Assembly: GCA_002497245.1 (NCBI GenBank)
Contig: DANB01000027.1
Coordinates: 39,899 to 76,925 of the forward strand
From: Euryarchaeota archaeon UBA439
GTDB lineage: Archaea; Thermoplasmatota; Poseidoniia; Poseidoniales; Thalassarchaeaceae
Direction: 5' to 3'
Length of the DNA stretch: 37,027 bases
This document shows positions 1 to 8,123 of the stretch, one piece after another (the stretch's first letter is position 1; every line of letters starts with the position of its first letter). The position numbers and the translations under genes were made by a program. Below the pieces are notes generated by a model that was given only the letters and a program-made list of their open reading frames with translations, was not told the DNA's origin and ran no database searches.

Positions 1-542
1 CAAATGGTGCAGGTAAAACTAGTATTCTGAGAACAATAATTGGTGAACTAGAATTGGATTCAGGCCAGATAGATGTCAGGCCAGGGGTGCAAATAGGCTA
101 TTTCCATCAAGACCATCGTTCTCTTGATTTTGAGAAAACACCTATCGAACAAATTCAGCAATTGAAGCCCAGAATGGAATATAAGAATATCAGAGCGATG
201 CTTGGTCAATTCCAATTTACAAGTGATATGGTAAATACCAAATTGAAAAAATTAAGTGGTGGAGAAAGAGCAAGAATTGCTATGTTAAAACTCCTTCTTG
301 AAGAAAATAATATGCTATTATTAGATGAACCCACAAATCATCTTGATACAGATGCCAAAGAAGCTCTGGAATATGCTCTAGAAGAATATGATGGAGGAAT
401 AATTACCGTCAGTCATGATAGATGGTTTTTAGATAAAATATGCGACACCATTTGGGAACTCCCTGGAGATGGTAGCCTATGGGTTTGGCCAGGTAATTAT
501 TCGGAATATATCAAACGTAAAGAAAGTATGAAAAACAAATAA
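1..542 (+). CDS. ABC-F family ATPase, C-terminal ABC domain (5' end outside window)
   Basis: The frame is already open at the left edge (first full codon at base 3) and begins inside a Walker A motif, NGAGKTS. It continues with the ABC signature LSGGERARIAML (about residues 82-93 of the visible part), Walker B LLLDEPTNHLD and the H-loop TVSHDRWFLD. The combination LSGGE...DEPTNHLD with no membrane segment is typical of ABC-F proteins, soluble twin-ATPase factors that act on the ribosome (EttA/Uup/eEF3-like) rather than transporters. Only the second nucleotide-binding domain is visible, about 180 residues. The tail is short and ends in a Lys-rich stretch (KRKESMKNK). It stops 75 bp before the next start, on the same strand. 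The family call is firm; the exact ABC-F subtype cannot be told without the first half. Confidence 0.9.
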   Translation, partial: NGAGKTSILRTIIGELELDSGQIDVRPGVQIGYFHQDHRSLDFEKTPIEQIQQLKPRMEYKNIRAMLGQFQFTSDMVNTKLKKLSGGERARIAMLKLLLEENNMLLLDEPTNHLDTDAKEALEYALEEYDGGIITVSHDRWFLDKICDTIWELPGDGSLWVWPGNYSEYIKRKESMKNK

Positions 543-587
543 AAATCGATGCTCAGTTGATATTTTTGGACCTGTCCGGTCACCTTA

Positions 588-600
588 CTATCTATATCAA
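588..600 (+). promoter_or_regulatory. TATA-like box upstream of the surface protein gene
   Basis: The AT-rich element ctatctatatcaa lies about 22 bases (centre to A) upstream of the ATG at 617. Archaeal transcription normally starts about 25 bases after the TATA centre, so this box would start the transcript almost exactly at that ATG, giving a leaderless mRNA. No Shine-Dalgarno sequence is visible before 617. The promoter is inferred from spacing and composition only. Confidence 0.35.
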
Positions 601-616
601 CCCCTCTCGAAGAAAC

Positions 617-3600
617 ATGGTTCGTAGCTCCACCATAATGAAAGATAATAAATCACCAATAGTTAACAATATAGAAAATAGGCATAAATCTAGACTATCT
701 ATTGCTCTGACTTTGGTCATGATTTTTTCTGTGATGGCACCTAGTTTCTCTTCGTCAATTAATGATTTAGATAAAGAGCAAGAAATACAATATACTGCAA
801 ATGGGACACTTGATGACACATCAACATCTACTCTACTTTCCAATCTTAATGCATCCAATCCAATTGAAGTAATTGGTGTAATGGACGATTCCCAGAGAGT
901 ACATCTTGTATGGATAGAAAATGGAACGAACCCTCAGTTATACTTTGCTTTAATTTCAACAAGTGGAATTGATACTGTACTCATAGATGCTACGGCTGTG
1001 GGTAATAACTCTACAACAGCATTATCCAGCCCGTCTTTAGTTATCGACTCTAATTATAGGACGCATATTGTTTGGGCTATTACGGATCTTGAAATTCTTT
1101 ACACAATAATCGACTCTTCATTAGACGATCAAGACGGGGACGCTGGAGACATTGCTTCAATGACACTTGTTTCTGAGTACACAGTAGCGGTTGGAACGGG
1201 AGTGAGAAACGACCCAGATATTGCTATCGATTCTTTCGATGCGACTCACATAGTTTGGGTCGATACTTACGATCCACAAAGTACATTTTTTGGGGCATCA
1301 CTAATTTATTATGCAATGTTTGCATTCAATACATCAGGTTCTAATTCATTATCTACAATGATAAGTAATACAATAATTACTCCAGCAATTGGTTACAAAG
1401 GTAGTCCTGCGATTTCTATGGGGGTAAATAATACGGTAATTGTCGTATGGGAAGATACGCGTGGCAGTTTAATAGAATATGTTGGTTTAATCGATTCTTC
1501 AGGTTCTATGACTACAGAATGGTTAGATATGTGCGCAGTCTTTTATGGAGGCAATCTGAGTAGTGGAGAGTATTTCCAAGGAGTAAAGCCTATGTTAGAA
1601 TCAGCAAGCATTACTGTTCTTGAGACACTTTATGCTATAAGTGGTCAAATGAGTTTTGCAAGTAGCCAGAAGAATTGTGAAGATGCATATGAAATAGGCG
1701 GTTATGGTGATGGCCCAAGAGACCTATCTCTAGGCCAAAATTCTACAGATACATCGGGCGGAATTAGAGCTTTAAGTGATGTAATGTTTAATGGTACAAG
1801 TTACAATATTCCTTCTGATTGGGGGTATAATAGTGAAATGTGGGGGCCAGGATCTACATGGGCCTGCTTATCTTGGAGAGATAATGCTGGAAATATACCT
1901 GGCAATCCTGCAACAACGAATGATCATCAATGGAATCCTAATGCTACAAGATTGATAATACCTGTTTCAGATGAGGGGCCATTTGGTGGCGATCCATCAC
2001 AAGAATCAGATGATAATCAATCAATAGTCGAAGCCCACGACGCCTGTACTAAGGCGGGCATAATTCCTATTGCCATAGCAGGAACATCGGCATATGGTCC
2101 ATCTACTGCAGCAGGCGGTTCAGACACAATGGTAAGATCTCATATGATGGATTTGGTACAATGCCCCGGAACCACAGTTGGAACACAACAAAGAACATGT
2201 GATGATTTAACTTGGGGGACTAAAGATGCAGGCGGCGAAATGTATCTCTATCCATCTAATAACATGGCTAACTTTGAGGGAGACTTCGAAAGTGGTATGT
2301 TGACAAATGGATGGGCTGTTTCTGGAACTTCTAATGCACCTTGGTCTGTAGAATCTGCAAATAATGGATTAGTATATTCTAATGTGAATCTTTGCGATAT
2401 TGGAGGCACCGCCGGTAACCCCTCATTCTACTCAGTTTCATGTAACTATACACAGCCAGCCGGAGAGACTGTAGATCTGACGGTGAATGTGGATAACTGG
2501 GCTTCTGAGTTCAGCATGGACGTTATTCTTCCTGATGGAAGCATAGCTTCCTTCAACAGCAGTTCAGTATACAACCATTACAGTGGGGTACTGGTAAGCT
2601 TCACTGGTGCGGGTAACTACACCATCTTCCTTAACGATACCTATGGAGACGGAGGAACCTCTGTGTCAGCCGACTATTCTTATGTATCTCAAGTAAATCC
2701 TTCTTCTACTCCTATTTCTGGCACTTATTCTGCCCAATCAGGAGATATTTCTGATGGACAGAGCACAAATTTAGAATTTGTTGGAATAATGGCCGATGGC
2801 GCTGTATCATTTTCATATAATGTCTCATCAGAATCAAATTATGATTTCTTGAAGTTCTATATTGATGGAATTCAAATCGCTCAATGGTCGGGTTCCCAAA
2901 GTGGTAATTTTACAACCCCTATATCCCTTGGTCAACACACTTTGATGTGGAAGTACGTGAAAGATGGAAGCGTCAGTTCCGGACTTGATGCTGCTTGGAT
3001 AGATGATGTGGTTATTCCAGTTGCAAATTATACTGAAGAATTGAATGCTCTAGTGAATGAGATTGTATCTCTAACTACTGGGAGCGGCTCGACTGAGACT
3101 TTCATGACCGTCTTAAATCCATATTCACTTCTCAATTCTCCAAGAAGTGGATGGACCGCCGGAATGCCTGCGATTAGTGTCGATGAAGATACTGGCGAGT
3201 ATATTGAAGATATCGGCCCCGGTCTGGATTATGTCTGGCAAGATGGCCTCGGCTGGAGTACAATAGGGCACTTTGTATTAGTTAACGACACTCGTCTAAC
3301 TAATGGATATGGCTGGTCGGTAAATCCAGAAGTTAATGTCGACGAAGAAGGAAATATCCATGTTGTATGGGTGGATGGACGCGATTCCATGCCAGGTCAT
3401 GATGTTCCTTCTCAACTACATTATATGCAGATTGATTTGAGCAAGAAAGGAATACTTGATGGTGAGCACGACGGTCTAGATTTGAGTCAAGTAGCCGTTG
3501 TTACTAACTCAGCAGTTCCAGGATCAGATATGACATATGGTGCAAATCCAAGAGTTGATTTTGATAATGATGGTTCAGTTCATATTACCTGGTTTGAATC

Positions 3601-5773
3601 CTTAGAGAACGAAATCACTGATGAGGAAAGAGTTGAATTAAGGTGGACAAGAATTAATTCTCCACAATTAAATAGTGATGGTGAACTTCCAGTGGGTCAA
3701 ACATTGACCGAAGCTTATGGCGTTATCAACACTAGAATTATTGCTTCTAGCTCAGACAACTTAATGGGAATCTTTGGTAATAATGTGCAATCATCGTCTC
3801 AACCGATTGTTAACTTCAATTGGCCAAATCGTGACATTATCTGGACAACAGATGATTGTCTTGATACATCCCAAGAAGAAGAAAAATGGGAGGTATGTCT
3901 TTGGTCAGAAAATGTCTGGAATGTAGAAATTAGTGCAAACCCTGATGAACTGAGCTTCTTACCTTCCGAATCATTTAACACCAATTATCAAATTAATGCG
4001 ATACAGTTGCCAGGAGAATCTGATATAGTAATTATTGATGTCCAAGGAACTCCAGAAAATTGGTTTATTGATGCAGGTTTTGCAGGCAATTATCAACATA
4101 CAACAACTCTAATTGAAAATCAAATGAATAATTTTGATTTATTTATTCGCGCCCCCACATTAGCACAGGTTAACGAAGACCAAGAGTTCTTATTGACAAT
4201 TTCAGTACAGTCTTCAACCAAAGAAGAAGCTATTGTTACAAAATTAATCCAGATCAATCTAATCAATAATCAGGACTGGGATGATGATGATAACGATGGA
4301 ATAATTGATGAGCACGACCTTTGTCAATTCGGAGAGTCAAATTGGCAATCGTCTATGCTTAACGATTATGATGGCGATGGTTGTAGGGACTCATCAGAAG
4401 ACTTAGACGATGACAATGATGGATATCTTGATGATTACGATTTATGTCCAACAGGTACAATTGGAGAAATATTAGATGATGACAATGATGGCTGTGACGA
4501 TATAACTGAGGACTTAGACTTAGATGGTGATGGCGTATTGAACAGCGAGGACTTTTGTCCTTCTGGAGCACAATATTGGGCCGGTCTATCTGAAGATAAT
4601 GATGGAGACGGATGCCGAGATGCTGATGAGGACGATAATGATGATAATGACCCATTTTTAGATGCTAATGATGAATGTCCATCCGGGCACTCTTCATGGC
4701 AGGATCTATATTTTGATCATGATAATGATGGTTGTCATGATACATTTGAAGATAATGATGATGATAATGATGGAATTAGCGATAGAGAAGACAACTGCCC
4801 TCAAGGCCTAGTTTTATGGATCTCTAGTCCAGCTACTGATCAAGACGGAGACGGTTGTCACGACTCAACTGAGGATGACGACAGAGATAATGATGGAGTA
4901 CCAGATACTTTAGATCAATGTTCCATGGGCTTATCTGGTTGGGCATCTACTGCATTGAATGACTGGGATTCTGATGGATGTAATGATTCTCTAGAAGATC
5001 TTGATGATGATAATGATGGATTCTTAGATACTGAAGATAATTGTGTTAAAAGTGATATGAATTCTAATCATGGAGGTTCCGATGGAGATCTAGATGATGA
5101 TGGTTGTTTGGATGCTTCTGAAGATCTGGATATCGATAATGACGGGATAGAAAATGGCCTAGACAATTGTCAAGATAATCCTACATCTGATTGGGTTTCA
5201 ACGATCTTAGAAGATGTCGATCAGGACGGCTGTCATGATGATTATGAGGATGCAGATGATGATAACGATGGAGTTTTAGATAGTTTCGACAATTGTCCTA
5301 ATAGTATTTCCAGTGGTCTAGATATTGACAATGATGGCTGCATCGATGACATCGAAGATGATGATGACGATGGAGACGGGATCCCAGATTCTAGAGACAA
5401 TTGTCCTAACGGTTTAGTCAATTGGATATCGAATAAGAAAACCGATGCAGATCGTGATGGTTGTATGGATTCTATTGAAGACACTAATGTCGAAATGAGT
5501 ATAACTCAATTTTTATCATCCAGTTCAGTTATTACTGCTAGTATTTTTAGTATTATAATCGTTTTATTATCAGGTCTAGTTTTAGTACAAAGGAGTCGTA
5601 AATCTCCAATAGCGCCTGATTATACAGATGAGATAATAGAAAGGAACAACAAAGGTGTTTGGAAAGAGGATGATTCGGAAAAGAGAATGCATGATCTGAA
5701 ACAAGTAGGATATTCTCCCGAAGTAGCACGCGCAATTGTACAAAACGAGAACCAATTCTCAGAGGAAAGTTAG
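617..5773 (+). CDS. giant secreted membrane-anchored protein: propeller-like repeats, vWA domain, ten TSP3-like repeats
   Basis: Predicted 1718-residue cell-surface protein. The frame stays open to a TTG at 557, but the ATG at 617 is preferred because a TATA-like box lies just upstream. The signal peptide is the hydrophobic run LSIALTLVMIFSVMAP (about residues 27-42). Sialidase/propeller-like repeats of the form P-x-(V/I)-x(6-8)-H-(I/V)-x-W occur near 139, 199, 263, 904 and 978. A von Willebrand A domain starts with the MIDAS motif DSSGSM (about 293) and includes RLIIPVSDEGP (about 442); it interrupts the propeller series. Residues about 595-870 look like beta-sandwich modules. Ten Asp-rich TSP3-like repeats (about 1223-1623) precede one transmembrane helix (about 1633-1658) and a 60-residue cytoplasmic tail containing GYSPEVARAIV. 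Ca2+ binding by the Asp repeats and an adhesive or cell-cell role are inferred from the families. The precise function is unknown. Confidence 0.85.
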   Translation: MVRSSTIMKDNKSPIVNNIENRHKSRLSIALTLVMIFSVMAPSFSSSINDLDKEQEIQYTANGTLDDTSTSTLLSNLNASNPIEVIGVMDDSQRVHLVWIENGTNPQLYFALISTSGIDTVLIDATAVGNNSTTALSSPSLVIDSNYRTHIVWAITDLEILYTIIDSSLDDQDGDAGDIASMTLVSEYTVAVGTGVRNDPDIAIDSFDATHIVWVDTYDPQSTFFGASLIYYAMFAFNTSGSNSLSTMISNTIITPAIGYKGSPAISMGVNNTVIVVWEDTRGSLIEYVGLIDSSGSMTTEWLDMCAVFYGGNLSSGEYFQGVKPMLESASITVLETLYAISGQMSFASSQKNCEDAYEIGGYGDGPRDLSLGQNSTDTSGGIRALSDVMFNGTSYNIPSDWGYNSEMWGPGSTWACLSWRDNAGNIPGNPATTNDHQWNPNATRLIIPVSDEGPFGGDPSQESDDNQSIVEAHDACTKAGIIPIAIAGTSAYGPSTAAGGSDTMVRSHMMDLVQCPGTTVGTQQRTCDDLTWGTKDAGGEMYLYPSNNMANFEGDFESGMLTNGWAVSGTSNAPWSVESANNGLVYSNVNLCDIGGTAGNPSFYSVSCNYTQPAGETVDLTVNVDNWASEFSMDVILPDGSIASFNSSSVYNHYSGVLVSFTGAGNYTIFLNDTYGDGGTSVSADYSYVSQVNPSSTPISGTYSAQSGDISDGQSTNLEFVGIMADGAVSFSYNVSSESNYDFLKFYIDGIQIAQWSGSQSGNFTTPISLGQHTLMWKYVKDGSVSSGLDAAWIDDVVIPVANYTEELNALVNEIVSLTTGSGSTETFMTVLNPYSLLNSPRSGWTAGMPAISVDEDTGEYIEDIGPGLDYVWQDGLGWSTIGHFVLVNDTRLTNGYGWSVNPEVNVDEEGNIHVVWVDGRDSMPGHDVPSQLHYMQIDLSKKGILDGEHDGLDLSQVAVVTNSAVPGSDMTYGANPRVDFDNDGSVHITWFESLENEITDEERVELRWTRINSPQLNSDGELPVGQTLTEAYGVINTRIIASSSDNLMGIFGNNVQSSSQPIVNFNWPNRDIIWTTDDCLDTSQEEEKWEVCLWSENVWNVEISANPDELSFLPSESFNTNYQINAIQLPGESDIVIIDVQGTPENWFIDAGFAGNYQHTTTLIENQMNNFDLFIRAPTLAQVNEDQEFLLTISVQSSTKEEAIVTKLIQINLINNQDWDDDDNDGIIDEHDLCQFGESNWQSSMLNDYDGDGCRDSSEDLDDDNDGYLDDYDLCPTGTIGEILDDDNDGCDDITEDLDLDGDGVLNSEDFCPSGAQYWAGLSEDNDGDGCRDADEDDNDDNDPFLDANDECPSGHSSWQDLYFDHDNDGCHDTFEDNDDDNDGISDREDNCPQGLVLWISSPATDQDGDGCHDSTEDDDRDNDGVPDTLDQCSMGLSGWASTALNDWDSDGCNDSLEDLDDDNDGFLDTEDNCVKSDMNSNHGGSDGDLDDDGCLDASEDLDIDNDGIENGLDNCQDNPTSDWVSTILEDVDQDGCHDDYEDADDDNDGVLDSFDNCPNSISSGLDIDNDGCIDDIEDDDDDGDGIPDSRDNCPNGLVNWISNKKTDADRDGCMDSIEDTNVEMSITQFLSSSSVITASIFSIIIVLLSGLVLVQRSRKSPIAPDYTDEIIERNNKGVWKEDDSEKRMHDLKQVGYSPEVARAIVQNENQFSEES
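4285..5485 (+). repeat. ten tandem TSP3-like Asp-rich protein repeats
   Basis: Ten units of roughly 40 residues follow one pattern: an Asp-rich opening (DDDNDG), then D-x-C-P-x-G-x(3)-W in the best-kept units, then a closing D-x-D-x-D-G-C-x-D-x(2)-E-D. Each unit keeps two Cys, one after the opening loop and one in DGC, so disulfide pairing within or between units is plausible. Units 7-9 have lost the Trp or the CP pair. At the DNA level the repeats give GAT-rich runs but are too diverged to be recent copies. They resemble thrombospondin type 3 calcium-binding repeats; the CP-x-G-x(3)-W insertion is an addition to that pattern. Confidence 0.85.
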
Positions 5774-5820
5774 AAAATCATTTATCAATTATTTTCTTAA
5801 CCTTTGGGGGCCACTCGAGT

Positions 5821-6480
5821 ATGAGGCAAACCACTATGCGAGCGGTCCGGATTGAATGTTCACCGTCTTCAATCCTTCATGATAATCGCGTCAAGAAGGC
5901 TCTCGAATCAGTTAGTTGGGATTACAGAGGAAGTCTTGGAATAATTAATGATAATTTGAGAATTATGGTTGAATGTATTACTATAGATTCTCAATGTCCA
6001 CAACCTGGTTATAGTATAGAAGGAATCACAGTAATAGAAATTTTAGAAGAGTGGACTTCTGACTATTTGACACATCATTTGTTGATCTTGGAACTTGAGT
6101 CTAAGTTAATAGGTAATTTTTTCACGAATAATGATTTATGTATTCTTTCAGGTACCAATTTAACATCATCAGGCTTGGTTATTCAGTTATCTGGAAGACA
6201 ATCATCTATGGTTAACGTGCTTAACTCAATCCAGAATCAGATGCCTGTAGAAAGAATTGTCAGAGCTAGAAATTCCGCTGGCATTTCTAATACCACAACA
6301 ACTTTGCAGCAACACAAAATAGTGAAATTAGCACATAATAGTGGCTGGTACGAAGTCCCTAAGAAAACCTCCATTAGAGATCTAGCAGTTAAATTGGGCC
6401 TATCCAAATCGACAGTTGCTGAACAGTTGGTAAAGGCCGAAGGAGAGATTGTTAAACAATTTCTTAAAAAATCAAAATAA
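5821..6480 (+). CDS. bacterio-opsin activator-type HTH transcriptional regulator
   Basis: A 219-residue protein. The last ~65 residues match the HTH_10 (Bat) pattern: a helix beginning TLQQHKIVKLAHNSGWYEVPKK, then a recognition-type HTH in TSIRDLAVKLGLSKSTVAEQ. The GWYEVP(R/K) turn followed by (D/E)LA-x(2)-LG(L/I)S-x-STV is diagnostic of this archaeal family. The N-terminal ~150 residues are an unrecognised, probably ligand- or partner-binding domain without the usual PAS/GAF motifs. It begins 47 bp after the surface protein gene on the same strand, so the two may be co-transcribed. Archaeal Bat-like proteins act as transcription regulators of light, redox or metabolic genes; the target here is unknown. 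The ATG at 5821 is the first in frame. Confidence 0.82.
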   Translation: MRQTTMRAVRIECSPSSILHDNRVKKALESVSWDYRGSLGIINDNLRIMVECITIDSQCPQPGYSIEGITVIEILEEWTSDYLTHHLLILELESKLIGNFFTNNDLCILSGTNLTSSGLVIQLSGRQSSMVNVLNSIQNQMPVERIVRARNSAGISNTTTTLQQHKIVKLAHNSGWYEVPKKTSIRDLAVKLGLSKSTVAEQLVKAEGEIVKQFLKKSK

Positions 6481-6539
6481 TGATCAGTTAATGCTTATCT
6501 CAGTGAATTAAATATCATTTTCAAATAAGGGTGCTTAAT

Positions 6540-6959
6540 ATGAAAATTCCAGCTACAATATTACAGCAATTTATTGGTATGGACGATTACGAAAGAAAAT
6601 TAACGATTGACCGCATTTCTAGAGAATTAGGACTTTCTATTGCAGAGGTCGAAAAAGAAATTCGAGATTTTGAACAGGGAATAAATTCTCCGAGTTCTAA
6701 ATTAGAATTTGATGTACCTGAAAAACAGTCCCATTTTGTCTCCTCCGATGATTCATCCGAAGGTTCTCCGGAATTTATTAGTGATGCTCATAGATATAGA
6801 TTTACGTATGATCCAAGTAAAGATGCTAAAGAAAGACAATCTAATGTCAATCAAGCAATTTTATGCCCTCATTGTAATGTCGGCATCGGAATTCCTCCAA
6901 TAAGGCCAATTAAAATAATGTGCCCCTCATGTCGAATAGAGTCAGTATTTGAGAAGTAA
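6540..6959 (+). CDS. small protein with C-terminal zinc ribbon
   Basis: A 139-residue protein. The frame opens at a GTG at 6531, but the ATG at 6540 has an AAGGG sequence about 8 bases upstream, so it is taken as the start. The N-terminal ~50 residues (IGMDDYERKLTIDRISRELGLSIAEVEKEI) look like a small helical, HTH-like segment. A Ser/Asp-rich linker follows. The C-terminus holds a CPHC...CPSC pair (about residues 112-133), a typical four-Cys zinc ribbon. It lies 59 bp downstream of the HTH regulator on the same strand and converges on the DUF373 gene with no gap. A nucleic-acid or protein-binding role is likely from the zinc ribbon; no specific function is recognised. Confidence 0.7.
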   Translation: MKIPATILQQFIGMDDYERKLTIDRISRELGLSIAEVEKEIRDFEQGINSPSSKLEFDVPEKQSHFVSSDDSSEGSPEFISDAHRYRFTYDPSKDAKERQSNVNQAILCPHCNVGIGIPPIRPIKIMCPSCRIESVFEK

Positions 6960-8084
6960 TTATACTCCCCAGAACTTATTATTTGAGATATTTTCTTCTT
7001 CTTGGGTAATAGATTCAACAGCTGTCTTCAACAAATAATATAATATCAATGTAAATAATGGTAGATCCCAGTCATTTGATACCGTATCAAAGCTTACAAT
7101 ATACGACTGACCTTCTAGAATTTTAATCAATACTGTTAGAGAAGCTTCAGCTATTGTGTAGACTATTGCACCTCTTCCAAATAGAATAATCGATCTTCCA
7201 GTATAAGTTCCCTCGCCCCATCTAACTATTCCAATAGCAAGTGCAAATGAAAATACAGATACGACTAACCACGTCAAAGCATCTTGAATTGCATTTGACC
7301 ATATCAGAGCATCAGAAGATCCACCAAATTGTTCTGTATCGGAGAAAACTTGGAACATAGTTATTCCAGCTAAAAATACAGAGAAAATAGACATTGCCCA
7401 TAGCATCGAAGAAAAGATTCCTTTTTGTGCACTATCTCGTAAATCTACCATTAGTCTTTCTAACTGTTCTTCCCAACCTAGACCTTTAGAAAGAATCCAA
7501 ACCCCAACTAATAATGGCATTACTCCTATTAGAATTCTGCCATTTGGCAGTATCAACCCCAGTCCAATAATCATTAAGAATATAGAAATCGGTACCAATA
7601 ATTTTGCTCTCCAGCGTGGGTCATCAATTGCCTTTGCTATGTAATAATATGTTGATTCAATGCCTTTAGATTGTCTTACAATTATTTTTTCTAGGTGTTC
7701 GACTCGGATTCTGGAAGTAATTATCGGCATTGATGCTTCATCGTCAGCACCATCTGTTACTAGAATAGCCACATCAGGTTGAAATTCTTTAATCACTTCA
7801 TCCAATTGACTAGCAATTGCTCTATCGCTCCGAGGGCCTACACGTACATCACCAGTGAGTATTGCAACTTCAACCTCATCATTAGGATCTATATTTTCCA
7901 TTATTCTATCATAATGATGCAATGCACCTAGTATTGCATTAGTATCTGATTCTTCTGGATCAGCAATTCCAAGTTTGATGGCTGCAGTAATAGTCGGTTT
8001 TCTCCCAAGCACCGGCCCTCTAATTGCTGCTTTTACGCCAAGGTCGTTGTCTCTATCAACTGTTAGAACTAATGTTCTGACCAT
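6960..8084 (-). CDS. DUF373 family archaeal membrane protein
   Basis: A 374-residue protein whose N-terminus, MVRTLVLTVDRDNDLG, is the hallmark of archaeal DUF373. The first ~150 residues form a soluble alpha/beta domain with further conserved pieces (TGDVRVGPRSDRAI, DVAILVTDGADDEA, GIESTYYYIAKA). The C-terminal ~210 residues carry several hydrophobic stretches (for example LLVPISIFLMIIGLGLILP), about six membrane helices. The frame extends to a GTG at 8123, but the ATG at 8084 matches the family N-terminus and has a strong GGAGG about 8 bases upstream. It follows priL on the same strand. The function of DUF373 is not established; the soluble domain may bind a nucleotide, but no classical motif proves it. 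Confidence 0.85.
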   Translation of the reverse strand: MVRTLVLTVDRDNDLGVKAAIRGPVLGRKPTITAAIKLGIADPEESDTNAILGALHHYDRIMENIDPNDEVEVAILTGDVRVGPRSDRAIASQLDEVIKEFQPDVAILVTDGADDEASMPIITSRIRVEHLEKIIVRQSKGIESTYYYIAKAIDDPRWRAKLLVPISIFLMIIGLGLILPNGRILIGVMPLLVGVWILSKGLGWEEQLERLMVDLRDSAQKGIFSSMLWAMSIFSVFLAGITMFQVFSDTEQFGGSSDALIWSNAIQDALTWLVVSVFSFALAIGIVRWGEGTYTGRSIILFGRGAIVYTIAEASLTVLIKILEGQSYIVSFDTVSNDWDLPLFTLILYYLLKTAVESITQEEENISNNKFWGV

Positions 8085-8123
8085 CCGACCGACCTCCGTT
8101 GAATGAGCCTTAACTAAAGACAC

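Noticed and set aside
592..858. 88-residue minus-strand frame opposite the start of the surface protein gene
   Set aside because: No start signal, no family features, and it lies wholly within a well-supported gene.
4285..5485. CRISPR-like or DNA tandem repeat array
   Set aside because: The repetition is codon-level (Asp-rich TSP3 units) with diverged DNA and no constant repeat/spacer lengths.
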